A stretch of 64,000 bases of DNA from an uncultured Clostridia bacterium (GTDB lineage Bacteria; Bacillota; Clostridia; Oscillospirales; Acutalibacteraceae): contig CANRAU010000001.1 in NCBI GenBank assembly GCA_947628665.1, forward strand, positions 1 to 64,000. The letters run 5' to 3'. Shown one piece after another: positions 15,632-24,848 of the stretch (position 1 is the stretch's first letter; each line of letters opens with the position of its first letter). A program made the translations under genes and the position numbers. The notes below the pieces were generated by a model. It ran no database searches and was not told the origin of the DNA. It saw nothing but the letters and a program-made list of their open reading frames with translations.

Positions 15632-16792
15632 ATGGAAAAGACAAAGGCACTATCCATATTGGGCTCGACCGGCTCTATTGGCGTCCAAAGTCTTGACGTT
15701 GCCCGCAAATGCGGGTATACCGTCGAGGCTTTGACTGCTTATTCGGACACAAAAGGGATGGAAGCGCAGATCCGCGAATTTCACCCGAAAACGGCGGCGA
15801 TGGCGTCCGAAAGTGCGGCGCGGGATTTGCAGGTGCGCGTGGCGGATACCGACACCAAGGTGCTTTCGGGGGAAGAGGGCGTTTGCGCCTGCGCGGCCGA
15901 AAGCGCGGCGGATACGGTACTCAACGCCGTGGTGGGCATGGCGGGGCTGAAACCCACGCTTGCGGCAATCGCGGCACACAAAAAGCTGGCGCTCGCCAAC
16001 AAGGAAACGCTGGTGGCGGGCGGTCAGCTCGTGATGCAGGCGGCGCGCGACAACGGCGTGGCGGTCTTGCCCGTGGATTCCGAGCACTCCGCGATCTTTC
16101 AGGCGCTTCAGGGCGCGCCCGCGAACCGTGCGCTCAAAAAAATCATTTTGACGGCTTCCGGCGGGCCGTTTTTCGGCAAAACGCGCGAAGAACTGCAAAA
16201 CGTGACCGTGGCGGACGCGCTCAACCATCCGAATTGGCATATGGGCGCGAAGATCACGGTGGATTCCGCCACGATGATGAACAAGGGACTGGAGCTTATT
16301 GAGGCGGTTTGGCTGTTTTCGGTTTCGCCCGACGACGTGGAGGTCGTCATTCACCGCGAAAGCATCGTCCATTCCGCAGTCGAGTACACCGACAATTCCG
16401 TGATCGCACAGCTGGGGCTTCCCGATATGCGCATCCCCATTCAGTATGCGCTCACCTACCCCGAACGCTTTGCGTCGCCGGTGGGGGAGTTGTCGCTCGC
16501 CGAGATCGGCAGACTGACCTTTTTTGCACCCGACTATGACGTGTTCCGATGCATAAATCTTTGCAGAACTGCAATAAATAAAGGGGGACTGCTCCCTGCG
16601 GCGGTCAATTCCGCCAACGAGCAGGCAAACGCCATGTTCCGCGCCGGCGAGATCGGGTTTTTGGAGATCGCCGACCGTGTGGAGCGTGTATTTGAAAACG
16701 CGCCGCAGAAAGAGCGGTATACGTTGGAAGATATATTGGAAACCGACCGCTGGGCAAGAGAGGCCGTTCGGGCGGTCGGCGGCAAGAGGTGA
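15632..16792 (+). CDS. dxr: 1-deoxy-D-xylulose-5-phosphate reductoisomerase
   Basis: A 386-residue enzyme of the MEP isoprenoid pathway; it converts DXP to MEP with NADPH. The nucleotide-binding LGSTGSIGVQSLD lies near the N-terminus, followed by LANKETLVAGG, the metal and substrate residues in DSEHSAIFQAL, ASGGPF and NHPNWHMGAKITVDSATMMNKGLE, and the C-terminal NSANEQANAMF helix. ATG 15632 matches the family start; a TTG at 15599 would add 11 residues. Neither has a strong ribosome site. The next gene overlaps its stop codon. Confidence 0.95.
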   Translation: MEKTKALSILGSTGSIGVQSLDVARKCGYTVEALTAYSDTKGMEAQIREFHPKTAAMASESAARDLQVRVADTDTKVLSGEEGVCACAAESAADTVLNAVVGMAGLKPTLAAIAAHKKLALANKETLVAGGQLVMQAARDNGVAVLPVDSEHSAIFQALQGAPANRALKKIILTASGGPFFGKTREELQNVTVADALNHPNWHMGAKITVDSATMMNKGLELIEAVWLFSVSPDDVEVVIHRESIVHSAVEYTDNSVIAQLGLPDMRIPIQYALTYPERFASPVGELSLAEIGRLTFFAPDYDVFRCINLCRTAINKGGLLPAAVNSANEQANAMFRAGEIGFLEIADRVERVFENAPQKERYTLEDILETDRWAREAVRAVGGKR

Positions 16793-17880
16793 GAACGATT
16801 TTACTGCGTATAACATGGGGCGCCGTTTGGGGCAAGGTGTGGACGATCGCCGTCGCCCTGCTGTTTTTCGGTGTCATCATCATGATCCATGAATTCGGGC
16901 ATTTTATCTGCGCGAAGCTGTGTGGCGTGCGGGTCAATGAATTTGCGCTCGGCATGGGTCCTGCGATATTCAAACGTAAAAAAGGCGACACGCAGTATGC
17001 GGTGCGGCTGTTCCCCATCGGCGGATTCGTGGCGATGGAGGGCGAGGACGGGCAGAGCGACGACGCACGCGCGTTTCACAGGAAGCCCGTTTGGCAGAAA
17101 ATTCTGATCGTGGTCGCGGGTGCGACGATGAACCTGATTTTGGGGTTCATTTTGATGATCCTGTTGCTGTCGACCTCTACGGAGCTCATCGGCACGAACA
17201 CCATTAAGGAATTTTACCCCGACGCGGTCAGCGAGCAGTACGGCTTGCAGGCGGGCGACCGCTTTGTGAAGATCGACGGGCATCGCGTCTGGTCGGAGAA
17301 GGATCTGAGCTTTTTGCTGTCCCGCAGTTCGGACGGCGTGTTTGATTTTACGGTCGAGCGCGACGGCGAATTGGTCGAACTGGACGACGTGCATTTTGCG
17401 ACCGAGGAATACGAGGGCATGACGCTCATCCAATATGATTTTGTCATCATCGGCGAGCCGCCGACCGTGTGGCTGGTGCTGAAAAACGCCGTTACGCAGT
17501 CGGCTTCCATCGTGCGCACGGTCTGGCTGAGTTTGTTTGACCTCGTGACGGGGCGTTACGGGATGTCTGTGCTTTCGGGGCCCGTCGGGACGATGGATAT
17601 TATCGCCGATGTGACCGCGCAGGCGGCGTCGTCGGGCAATTTGGAAAATCTCCTGACGATCATGGCGTTTATCACCATCAATGTGGGCGTGGCGAATTTA
17701 CTGCCCCTGCCTGCGCTTGACGGCGGTCGTCTGCTGTTCTTGCTGATCGAGGCCGTGCGCCGCAAACCCGTCAATCCGAAATACGAGGGCTATGTACACG
17801 CGGCGGGTCTGGCGCTTTTGATGCTTTTGATGGTCGTGGTGACCTTTAACGATATTCTGCGCATTGCGCGCGGCGGATAG
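16789..17880 (+). CDS. rseP: RseP-family site-2 zinc metalloprotease
   Basis: A 363-residue intramembrane protease that cleaves anti-sigma factors and remnant signal peptides. The zinc site is IMIHEFGHFICAK (HExxH, about residues 34-38) with the third ligand in LLPLPALDGGRLLFLL near the C-terminus; a PDZ domain sits between (about 125-195: GLQAGDRFVKIDG). Four membrane segments are visible. It starts at GTG 16789, overlapping the dxr stop, so the two are coupled. The start MRTILLRITWG adds about 20 residues before the first membrane helix, slightly more than usual. Confidence 0.93.
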   Translation: MRTILLRITWGAVWGKVWTIAVALLFFGVIIMIHEFGHFICAKLCGVRVNEFALGMGPAIFKRKKGDTQYAVRLFPIGGFVAMEGEDGQSDDARAFHRKPVWQKILIVVAGATMNLILGFILMILLLSTSTELIGTNTIKEFYPDAVSEQYGLQAGDRFVKIDGHRVWSEKDLSFLLSRSSDGVFDFTVERDGELVELDDVHFATEEYEGMTLIQYDFVIIGEPPTVWLVLKNAVTQSASIVRTVWLSLFDLVTGRYGMSVLSGPVGTMDIIADVTAQAASSGNLENLLTIMAFITINVGVANLLPLPALDGGRLLFLLIEAVRRKPVNPKYEGYVHAAGLALLMLLMVVVTFNDILRIARGG

Positions 17881-17893
17881 GAGAAAGGGCTTT

Positions 17894-18946
17894 ATGACGG
17901 AACGCAGAAAATCGAAAGCCGTAAAGGCGGGGAACGTGCAGATCGGCGGTGGCGCGAAGGTCAGCGTACAGTCGATGCTCAACGTGCCTGCGGAGGACGC
18001 AGCGGGCAATGTGCGGCAGGCTGTGGCGCTCGAACAGGCGGGTTGTGAGATCGTGCGCCTGACCGTGCCGAACCGCGAAGCGGTCAAAACGCTTGCGGCG
18101 GTGAAAGAGGCCGTGTCCATCCCCGTGGTCGCCGACATTCATTTTGACTACAAATGCGCGCTCGAAAGCGTGGCGGCGGGCGCGGATAAAATTCGCATCA
18201 ATCCCGGCAACATCGGCGGTGAGGATCGCGTCAAAGCGGTGGCGGACGCCTGCCGGTTACATAACGTACCCATTCGCATCGGTGTGAATTCCGGCTCGCT
18301 CGAAAAGGAGCTTTTGGCGAAATACGGTTCGCCCACGCCCGACGCACTTTGCGAAAGCGCTCTGCGGCACGCGGCGCTTTTGGAAAAATACGATTTTGAC
18401 GACATCGTCATTTCCATGAAGTCCTCCAATGTAGGCCGCATGGTCGAGGCTTACCGCAAAATCGCCGAGCAATGCGTCTATCCGCTGCACGTCGGCGTGA
18501 CCGAGGCGGGGACACAGCACATGGCGCTCGTGAAATCCGCGGCGGGCATCGGCGCACTGCTGCTTGACGGCATCGGCGATACCATCCGCGTTTCCATGAC
18601 CGCCGACCCCACAGAGGAAGTCGCGGCGGGCTTCGATATTTTAAAGGCTGTGGGCTTAAAAACCGATTGTCCGCAAATCGTTTCCTGCCCGACCTGCGGC
18701 AGAACGAAAATTGATTTGATTGCTCTTGCAAACGAAGTCGAACAGCGGCTGAGCGCCTGCAAAAAGCCGATCACCGTAGCCGTGATGGGCTGTGTGGTCA
18801 ACGGCCCGGGCGAAGCGCGCGAGGCCGACATCGGCATTGCGGGCGGGGACGGCTGCGGGCTGCTGTTTCGGCACGGCGAGGTGCTTCGCAAAGTGCCCGA
18901 AAACGAGATCGTAGACGCTTTGCTTGCCGAAATTGAAAAAATCTGA
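17894..18946 (+). CDS. ispG: 4-hydroxy-3-methylbut-2-enyl diphosphate synthase
   Basis: A 350-residue iron-sulfur enzyme of the MEP pathway (GcpE). An N-terminal TIM barrel (VSVQSMLNVPAED, PVVADIHFDYKCAL, KIRINPGNIGG) and a C-terminal domain with the 4Fe-4S ligands CPTCGRTKIDL and VMGCVVNGPGEA are complete. The length is that of the bacterial form. ATG 17894 follows a GAGAAAGGG site. It is the second MEP pathway gene in the operon, two genes after dxr. Confidence 0.95.
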   Translation: MTERRKSKAVKAGNVQIGGGAKVSVQSMLNVPAEDAAGNVRQAVALEQAGCEIVRLTVPNREAVKTLAAVKEAVSIPVVADIHFDYKCALESVAAGADKIRINPGNIGGEDRVKAVADACRLHNVPIRIGVNSGSLEKELLAKYGSPTPDALCESALRHAALLEKYDFDDIVISMKSSNVGRMVEAYRKIAEQCVYPLHVGVTEAGTQHMALVKSAAGIGALLLDGIGDTIRVSMTADPTEEVAAGFDILKAVGLKTDCPQIVSCPTCGRTKIDLIALANEVEQRLSACKKPITVAVMGCVVNGPGEAREADIGIAGGDGCGLLFRHGEVLRKVPENEIVDALLAEIEKI

Positions 18947-18961
18947 ACCGACGGGAATCCT

Positions 18962-21900
18962 ATGACGAATTTTTACGAGCTTTTTCCGGAGTGCCAGGAC
19001 GCGCTCCAAACCTATGACGCGGTGCTTCGCACGGCGCAAATTGAATCCTTGGAGCATAACACCGAGCAGGGCGAGCTTATGGTGACGGTGCGGTTTGCGC
19101 GTTTGGTTTCGAGCCGTTCGTTAGGGGCAATCGAGGCGGCGCTGACCGAGCATCTCGGCGGTGCGGCGCAGGTGCGCATTTTGCCGAAATTTGACGCTTC
19201 GCTCTTAGGTGCAAAATACGTTTCGGAGCTTATCCTTTATCTCAAAAAGCAGATCGCGGTGGCCAACGGCTTTTTGGACGACAGCGAATGGACGTTTGAA
19301 GGCGCGCTTGTCACGGTGACCTTGCAGCACGGCGGCCGTTCGATTTTGGAGGACGCGCAATGCCAAAAGGCGATAGAGGACTGCATCGAGGCGCGATTTG
19401 ATACGCGCGTACACGTCGAATTTGACGAATTGCAGATCGACATTGAACAGGAATTGCAGGCCGTCCAGCGGGATTTGGATCGGCAGCAGCTCGAACAGGC
19501 CGCCGCGGCGGCGGTCGAGCGGCAGTATGCGTCCGGCGCAAAGGTGCAAAAGCCGGAGAACGGGGCGCAGGACGGCGCGCCGCAGCAGGCGCATATCGTC
19601 AAGGAAGGCGTTCCCTATTATTTGGAGAGCGTCAAGCCGATTTTCGGCAACGTGATCCGCAAAGACCCCATTCCGATCGCAGATATTGAACTGCCCGAGG
19701 AGGGCGAGGAGAACGCCGTTACCGTTTGGGGACGCATTTTCGGCTTCGAGGAGCATACCAGCAAAAAGGGACGCCACAAAATCATCCATTTCTATATCAC
19801 CGACAATACATATTCCTTCACGGTGGCGACGGTACTCAAAATCGAATTGAGCGAGGAACTGCTGGACAAGCTGCACGACGGCGTACACGTACTGCTTAGC
19901 GGGAACGTGAAGTATGACGCCTACCGGCAGGAACATGTGATCGAGCCGCGCGCCATCAGCACCGTGCAAAAAATCGAAAAAGAGGACAACGCGCCCAAAA
20001 AGCGTGTGGAACTGCATCTGCATACCAATATGTCGCAAATGGACGGTATGACCCCCGCGAAGAAGCTGGTGGAACGCGCCATACGCTGGGGGCATAAGGC
20101 GATCGCCATTACCGACCATGGCTGTGTGCAGAGCTTCCCCGACGCCATGAACGCCGCCAAGGGAAAAATCAAGATCATTTACGGCGTGGAAGCGTATTTT
20201 ATAGACGATCTGAAAGAGCCCGATAAAAACTACAAGGAACTGCGCTCGTATCACCAGATCATTTTGGTCAAGAATGCGACGGGGCTGAAAAACCTTTATC
20301 AGCTCATCTCCATGTCGAATACGAATTATTTCTATAAGCGTCCGCGTACGCCGAAATCGGAGCTGATCAAGCACCGCGAGGGGCTGATCATCGGCTCTGC
20401 GTGCGAGGCGGGGGAATTGTACCGCGCGGTGCTGGAGGAACGCCCCGAAGCGGAAATTATGGAGATCGCGCGCTTTTATGATTATCTTGAGATCCAGCCC
20501 ACGGGCAACAACCGCTTTATGATCGCGTCGCACAGCGACCCCAACGCCAAAAATCCCGACCGCAACCGTGAATTTGACAAAATCACCTGCGAAGCGGATA
20601 TTGAAAACGTCAACCGTAAAATCATAGCGATCGCCGACAAATTGGGCAAGCCCGTCGTCGCGACCTGCGACGTGCATTTTATCGATCCGGAGGACGCGAA
20701 GTTCCGCGCCGTTTTAATGGCGGCGCAGAAATACAGCGATGCGGACAACCAAGCGCCGCTGTACTTCCGCACTACGCAGGAGATGCTCGACGAATTTGCC
20801 TATCTCGGCGAGGAAACCGCGCGGGAGATCGTGATCGACAATCCCAACAAGATCGCCGATATGGTCGAGGAACTGCGCCCCTTCCCCGACGGTACATATC
20901 AGCCGTCCATTCCCGGCAGTGAGGAACAGCTGCGCGAAATTTGCTGGAGCAAGGCAAAGGAATGGTACGAGTACCAAGGCGAAATCCCCGAAATTGTTTC
21001 TTCGCGCCTGAAACGCGAGTTGGAGTCCGTGATCGAAAACGGATTTGCCGTGCTGTATATCATCGCGCAAAAGCTGGTCTGGGATTCGGAGGCGCACGGC
21101 TACCACGTCGGCTCGCGAGGGTCGGTCGGTTCGTCCTTTGTGGCGACTATGGCGGGCATTTCCGAGGTGAACCCCTTAGCGCCGCATTACCGCTGTCCGC
21201 ATTGCCGCTATTCCGAATTTTATACACACGGCGAATACCAGTCGGGCTTTGATATGCCGCCGAAGGATTGCCCGCATTGCGGCACGCCGATGATCCGCGA
21301 CGGACATGAAATTCCGTTTGAGACGTTCCTCGGCTTCCACGGCGACAAAGCACCCGATATAGACCTCAATTTCTCGGGCGAATACCAGGGTAAGGCGCAC
21401 CGCTACACCGAGGAACTGTTTGGCAGCTCGCACGTATTCAAGGCGGGTACGATCGCCACCGTGGCGGATAAAACGGCTTACGGCTATGTGAAAAACTATT
21501 TGGAAGAGCGTTCGCTGCACGTCAACCGCGCCGAAGAACAGCGGCTGACCGATGGGTGTACGGGCGTCAAGCGCACCACGGGACAGCACCCCGGCGGCAT
21601 GGTCGTTGTGCCGAACGAATATGACGTATGTGATTTCACACCCGTGCAGTATCCGGCGGACGACACCGAAAGCGATATGGAGACGACGCATTTCGATTTC
21701 CATTCCCTGCACGACACGATTTTAAAGCTGGACATTCTCGGCCACGATGTGCCCACGCTCTATAAGCATTTGGAGGATATGACGGGCATCAATGTGATGG
21801 ATGTGGACGTCTGTGACCCGAATATCATTAAGCTCTGCACCAGCCCCGAACCGCTGGGCGTGACCGAGGAGGATATTCAATGGAAAACGGGTACGCTGTC

Positions 21901-22801
21901 CATCCCCGAAATGGGTACGCCCTTCGTCTGCCAAATGCTTTTGGAGGCGCAGCCCAAGACGTTCTCCGACCTTTTGCAGATCTCGGGTCTGTCGCACGGC
22001 ACGGACGTTTGGACGGGCAACGCGCAGGATCTCATTCGCAATAAGACCTGCGACATTTCCGAAGTGATCGGTACGCGTGACAGCATTATGGTGTACCTGA
22101 TCCACAAGGGGCTGGACTCCGGTCTTGCCTTCAACATCATGGAAAAGACCCGTAAGGGCATTGTCGCCAAAATAGGCTTTCCCGAGGGCGCAGAAGAGGC
22201 CATGCGCGCCTGTAATGTCCCCGAGTGGTATATGGATTCCTGCCGCAAGATCAAGTATATGTTCCCCAAAGCCCATGCGGCGGCATATGTCATTGCGGCG
22301 CTGCGGCTCGGATGGTACAAAATTTATCGGCCGCTGGAATATTATGCGGCGTTTCTGACCGTACGCGGCGGCGATTTGGACGCGGCGACCGTTGTGCAGG
22401 GGCATGCGGCGGTGCGCGCGCGGCTCGATCTGCTCAACGGCAAAATCAGGGACAAATCCGCCACGGCCAAGGAAAAAGAACAGTTTACCGCCATGCAGGT
22501 GGTCAATGAAATGATGGCGCGCGGTGTGGAGCTTTTGGGCGTGGACGTATACAAGTCCAAAGCCACGGCATACACCTTAGAGGACGGCAAAATTCGTCTG
22601 CCGTTCAGCGCCCTTTCGGGCATCGGCGACAGCGCGGCATACCCCTTGGAAGCGGCGCGCAGCGACGGCGAGGGCGAATTCCTCTCCATCGACGATTTTG
22701 CACGGCGCGCCAAGGCGGGCAAGAGCATTGTGGAAATGCTCGAAGCCTGCGGGGCGTTCGGCAATATGCCCAAAACCACGCAGCTTTCCCTGTTTTCCTG
22801 A
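18962..22801 (+). CDS. polC: PolC-type DNA polymerase III alpha subunit lacking the exonuclease insert
   Basis: A 1279-residue PolC, the main replicase of low-GC Gram-positives. Order: N-terminal domain; OB domain (about 225-340); PHP domain with ELHLHTNMSQMDG (about 350); polymerase with zinc ribbon YRCPHCRY...CPHCGTP (about 743-775) and catalytic PDIDLNFSGEYQ (about 798); C-terminal clamp motif QLSLF. In canonical PolC a DEDD proofreading exonuclease of about 170 residues interrupts the PHP domain (FDxETTG motif). Here the PHP passes straight from YGVEAYFIDDLKEPDKN to YKELRSYHQIILVKNATGLKN (about residues 408-440), and no exonuclease motif exists anywhere; the shortfall in length matches the missing domain. 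It ends the pyrH operon. Confidence 0.95.
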   Translation: MTNFYELFPECQDALQTYDAVLRTAQIESLEHNTEQGELMVTVRFARLVSSRSLGAIEAALTEHLGGAAQVRILPKFDASLLGAKYVSELILYLKKQIAVANGFLDDSEWTFEGALVTVTLQHGGRSILEDAQCQKAIEDCIEARFDTRVHVEFDELQIDIEQELQAVQRDLDRQQLEQAAAAAVERQYASGAKVQKPENGAQDGAPQQAHIVKEGVPYYLESVKPIFGNVIRKDPIPIADIELPEEGEENAVTVWGRIFGFEEHTSKKGRHKIIHFYITDNTYSFTVATVLKIELSEELLDKLHDGVHVLLSGNVKYDAYRQEHVIEPRAISTVQKIEKEDNAPKKRVELHLHTNMSQMDGMTPAKKLVERAIRWGHKAIAITDHGCVQSFPDAMNAAKGKIKIIYGVEAYFIDDLKEPDKNYKELRSYHQIILVKNATGLKNLYQLISMSNTNYFYKRPRTPKSELIKHREGLIIGSACEAGELYRAVLEERPEAEIMEIARFYDYLEIQPTGNNRFMIASHSDPNAKNPDRNREFDKITCEADIENVNRKIIAIADKLGKPVVATCDVHFIDPEDAKFRAVLMAAQKYSDADNQAPLYFRTTQEMLDEFAYLGEETAREIVIDNPNKIADMVEELRPFPDGTYQPSIPGSEEQLREICWSKAKEWYEYQGEIPEIVSSRLKRELESVIENGFAVLYIIAQKLVWDSEAHGYHVGSRGSVGSSFVATMAGISEVNPLAPHYRCPHCRYSEFYTHGEYQSGFDMPPKDCPHCGTPMIRDGHEIPFETFLGFHGDKAPDIDLNFSGEYQGKAHRYTEELFGSSHVFKAGTIATVADKTAYGYVKNYLEERSLHVNRAEEQRLTDGCTGVKRTTGQHPGGMVVVPNEYDVCDFTPVQYPADDTESDMETTHFDFHSLHDTILKLDILGHDVPTLYKHLEDMTGINVMDVDVCDPNIIKLCTSPEPLGVTEEDIQWKTGTLSIPEMGTPFVCQMLLEAQPKTFSDLLQISGLSHGTDVWTGNAQDLIRNKTCDISEVIGTRDSIMVYLIHKGLDSGLAFNIMEKTRKGIVAKIGFPEGAEEAMRACNVPEWYMDSCRKIKYMFPKAHAAAYVIAALRLGWYKIYRPLEYYAAFLTVRGGDLDAATVVQGHAAVRARLDLLNGKIRDKSATAKEKEQFTAMQVVNEMMARGVELLGVDVYKSKATAYTLEDGKIRLPFSALSGIGDSAAYPLEAARSDGEGEFLSIDDFARRAKAGKSIVEMLEACGAFGNMPKTTQLSLFS

Positions 22802-22904
22802 GCGCGCGGCGGGCGGAGAACCCAACCATGCAGACGGGCGGTCTCGCGGTTGGCGGCAGATATGGTCGCCTATGCACATAGCTTGCGCGCGTGAAAATTT
22901 GGGA

Positions 22905-22933
22905 TTGACTTATGTACTTTATTGTGCTATCCT
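22905..22933 (+). promoter_or_regulatory. Promoter for the histidine operon
   Basis: TTGACT (22905-22910) and TATCCT (22928-22933) are 17 bases apart. The leader of about 80 bases contains a GC-rich hairpin (GCGTTC at about 22946 with GAACGC at about 22975) without a T run; I see no T-box or other named riboswitch. Confidence 0.6.
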
Positions 22934-23019
22934 ATTAGCACGCTAAAGCGTTCGGCGCGTCGGTACGGCGCGCGAACGCGGCAGGGATTCCCATTCCGAA
23001 AGGATTTTTTACGCATACC

Positions 23020-24216
23020 ATGAAGAACTACAGCAAATCCACCCCCGAGGGGACAAGAGATTATTTGTTTGAAGAAAGCGACGCGCGGCGTTTGGTCGAG
23101 CGGGAATTGGCGACGCTGTTTAAAGATCGCGGCTACCGCAGGATCATTACGCCTACGCTGGAATTTTTCGACGTATTCAACCGCGAAAGCGCGGGCGCGC
23201 TCCCCGAAACGCTCTATTCCATGACTGATACCTACGGCCGGCTTTTGGTGCTGCGTCCCGATTCGACGCTGCCCATCGCCCGCGTGGCGGCAACGCGCCT
23301 GAAGGGCGCAAAGCTGCCCATTCGGCTGTACTACAATCAAAATGTGTTTACAAGGCAGCCCCGCCTTTCGGGACACAGCGACGAGGTCGCCCAGACCGGG
23401 ATCGAGCTCATCGGCGCAAAGGGACTGCGCGCGGATTTAGAGGTCATCACCATGGCGCTGGAGGCGCTCGCACTTTCCGGCGCGCCCGACTATAAGCTGG
23501 AGATCGGCCACGCGGGATATTTCCATGCGCTTTGCGCGGCGCTCGGCGCGAAGCGCGACACGGCGGAATCCATTTACGACTGCTTGGAGAGCAAAAATTA
23601 TGTCGCGCTCCAATCGGTATTGGATACGCTTGGGAACTCGCCCGTTACGGCGGCTCTGCGGGAATTGCCGCAGATGTTCGGCGGCGCGGAAATTTTGAAG
23701 AATGCCGCAGACTGCGGCGGCGAGTCCGCGCAAGAGGCGCTTACCTACCTTGCGACTTTGTATGAACGCTTGGAGAAAGCGGGCTATGCCGACCGCGTGA
23801 TTTTGGATTTGAGCCTTGTGCATCGCAGCAATTATTATACGGGCATCATTTTCCGCGGATACACCGAGGGCAGCGGCGCGACCGTGCTTGCGGGCGGACG
23901 TTACGACGGGCTGATCCGCGAATTCGGCGAAGACCTGCCCGCGACGGGCTTCGGCATTCAGACCGACGCCCTGGCGCGCGCAAAGCTCCTGCGCGGTGAG
24001 ATCGCCCCGCCCGCTGCGGCGGAAATTCTGATTTTCGGCGAGGACGGCTTTGAAACCGAAGCGCTGCGCCTGCAAGCGGAGCTGACAAAGGCGGGCAAAT
24101 CTTCCGAATACAGCGTCAGCGCCGATTTGGAACAGGCTATAGCCTATGCGCGTGAAAATGCGATCTCCCGTTTGTATACGGTCGGTCGGCAGGGTACAAA
24201 GGAGGTCGTGCTGTGA
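23020..24216 (+). CDS. hisZ: ATP phosphoribosyltransferase regulatory subunit HisZ
   Basis: A 398-residue class-II histidyl-tRNA-synthetase-like protein that binds and activates short HisG but lacks tRNA charging. The motif-2-like region (LRPDSTLPIARVAATR, LYYNQNVFTRQ) and the histidine-pocket-like segment GGRYDGLIREFGEDLPATGFG are visible, while the anticodon-binding domain of true HisS is not. It stands first in the operon and overlaps hisG by four bases. A GAAAGGA site lies somewhat far (about 14 bases) from ATG 23020. Confidence 0.93.
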   Translation: MKNYSKSTPEGTRDYLFEESDARRLVERELATLFKDRGYRRIITPTLEFFDVFNRESAGALPETLYSMTDTYGRLLVLRPDSTLPIARVAATRLKGAKLPIRLYYNQNVFTRQPRLSGHSDEVAQTGIELIGAKGLRADLEVITMALEALALSGAPDYKLEIGHAGYFHALCAALGAKRDTAESIYDCLESKNYVALQSVLDTLGNSPVTAALRELPQMFGGAEILKNAADCGGESAQEALTYLATLYERLEKAGYADRVILDLSLVHRSNYYTGIIFRGYTEGSGATVLAGGRYDGLIREFGEDLPATGFGIQTDALARAKLLRGEIAPPAAAEILIFGEDGFETEALRLQAELTKAGKSSEYSVSADLEQAIAYARENAISRLYTVGRQGTKEVVL

Positions 24217-24848
24217 GAAAGCTGCGCATCGCCCTGACCAAGGGCAGACTGGAACGCCAGACGGTCGCGCTGTTTGAGGCTGTGGGTCTTGATTGCACCG
24301 AGCTTCGCAACAAGGGCAGACGGCTTATTTTGCCCGTCGGCGAATATGAAACGGTGCTTGCCAAGGCGGCGGACGTCATCACCTATGTGGAACACGGCGT
24401 ATGCGACATCGGCATCGTCGGCAAGGATACAATCTTGGAAAACGGCAAGAGCTTTTACGAGGTCTGTGATCTTGAGATCGGCAAATGCGACTTCTGTCTC
24501 GCGGGCAAGGTCGGCGGCGACTTCTACGACGGCTATAATGTCAAGCGCGTCGCCACCAAGTACCCCAATGTCACCAAGGCGTTCTTTGCGGACAAGGGGA
24601 TGGACGTCAAAATCATCAAAATCGAAGGCTCGGTAGAATTGGCGCCGCTTTTGGAGCTTTCGGACGCGATTGTGGACATCGTCGAAACCGGCACGACTTT
24701 AAAGGAGAACGGGCTGGAAGTGTATGAAAAGATCATGCCCGTTTCGGCACGCGTGATCGTCAATACGGCGAGCATGAAGCTGCGCCGCACCGAGATCGAC
24801 GCGTGTATTTCCAAACTCGAACAGGCAAAACGGGAGGCAGTTTTATGA
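24213..24848 (+). CDS. hisG: ATP phosphoribosyltransferase, short form
   Basis: A 211-residue catalytic subunit for the first step of histidine synthesis (ATP plus PRPP). It is the short form without the C-terminal allosteric domain, which fits the HisZ partner encoded directly upstream. Visible are RIALTKGRLE, the DIGIVGKDTI segment and the PRPP loop DAIVDIVETGTTLKENGL. GTG 24213 overlaps the hisZ stop; its own stop overlaps hisD. Confidence 0.96.
   Translation: MRKLRIALTKGRLERQTVALFEAVGLDCTELRNKGRRLILPVGEYETVLAKAADVITYVEHGVCDIGIVGKDTILENGKSFYEVCDLEIGKCDFCLAGKVGGDFYDGYNVKRVATKYPNVTKAFFADKGMDVKIIKIEGSVELAPLLELSDAIVDIVETGTTLKENGLEVYEKIMPVSARVIVNTASMKLRRTEIDACISKLEQAKREAVL

Noticed and set aside
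15650-16816. A 388-residue open frame opposite dxr
   Set aside because: It is the mirror of dxr codons, histidine/arginine rich and without a recognisable domain.
19205-20677. A 490-residue open frame on the minus strand opposite polC
   Set aside because: It lies entirely within the polC gene, has arginine/aspartate-rich composition typical of an antisense frame in GC-rich DNA, and no ribosome site.
22934-23019. T-box or other riboswitch before hisZ
   Set aside because: The leader is too short for a T-box, the conserved T-box core is not present and the hairpin there is not followed by a T run.
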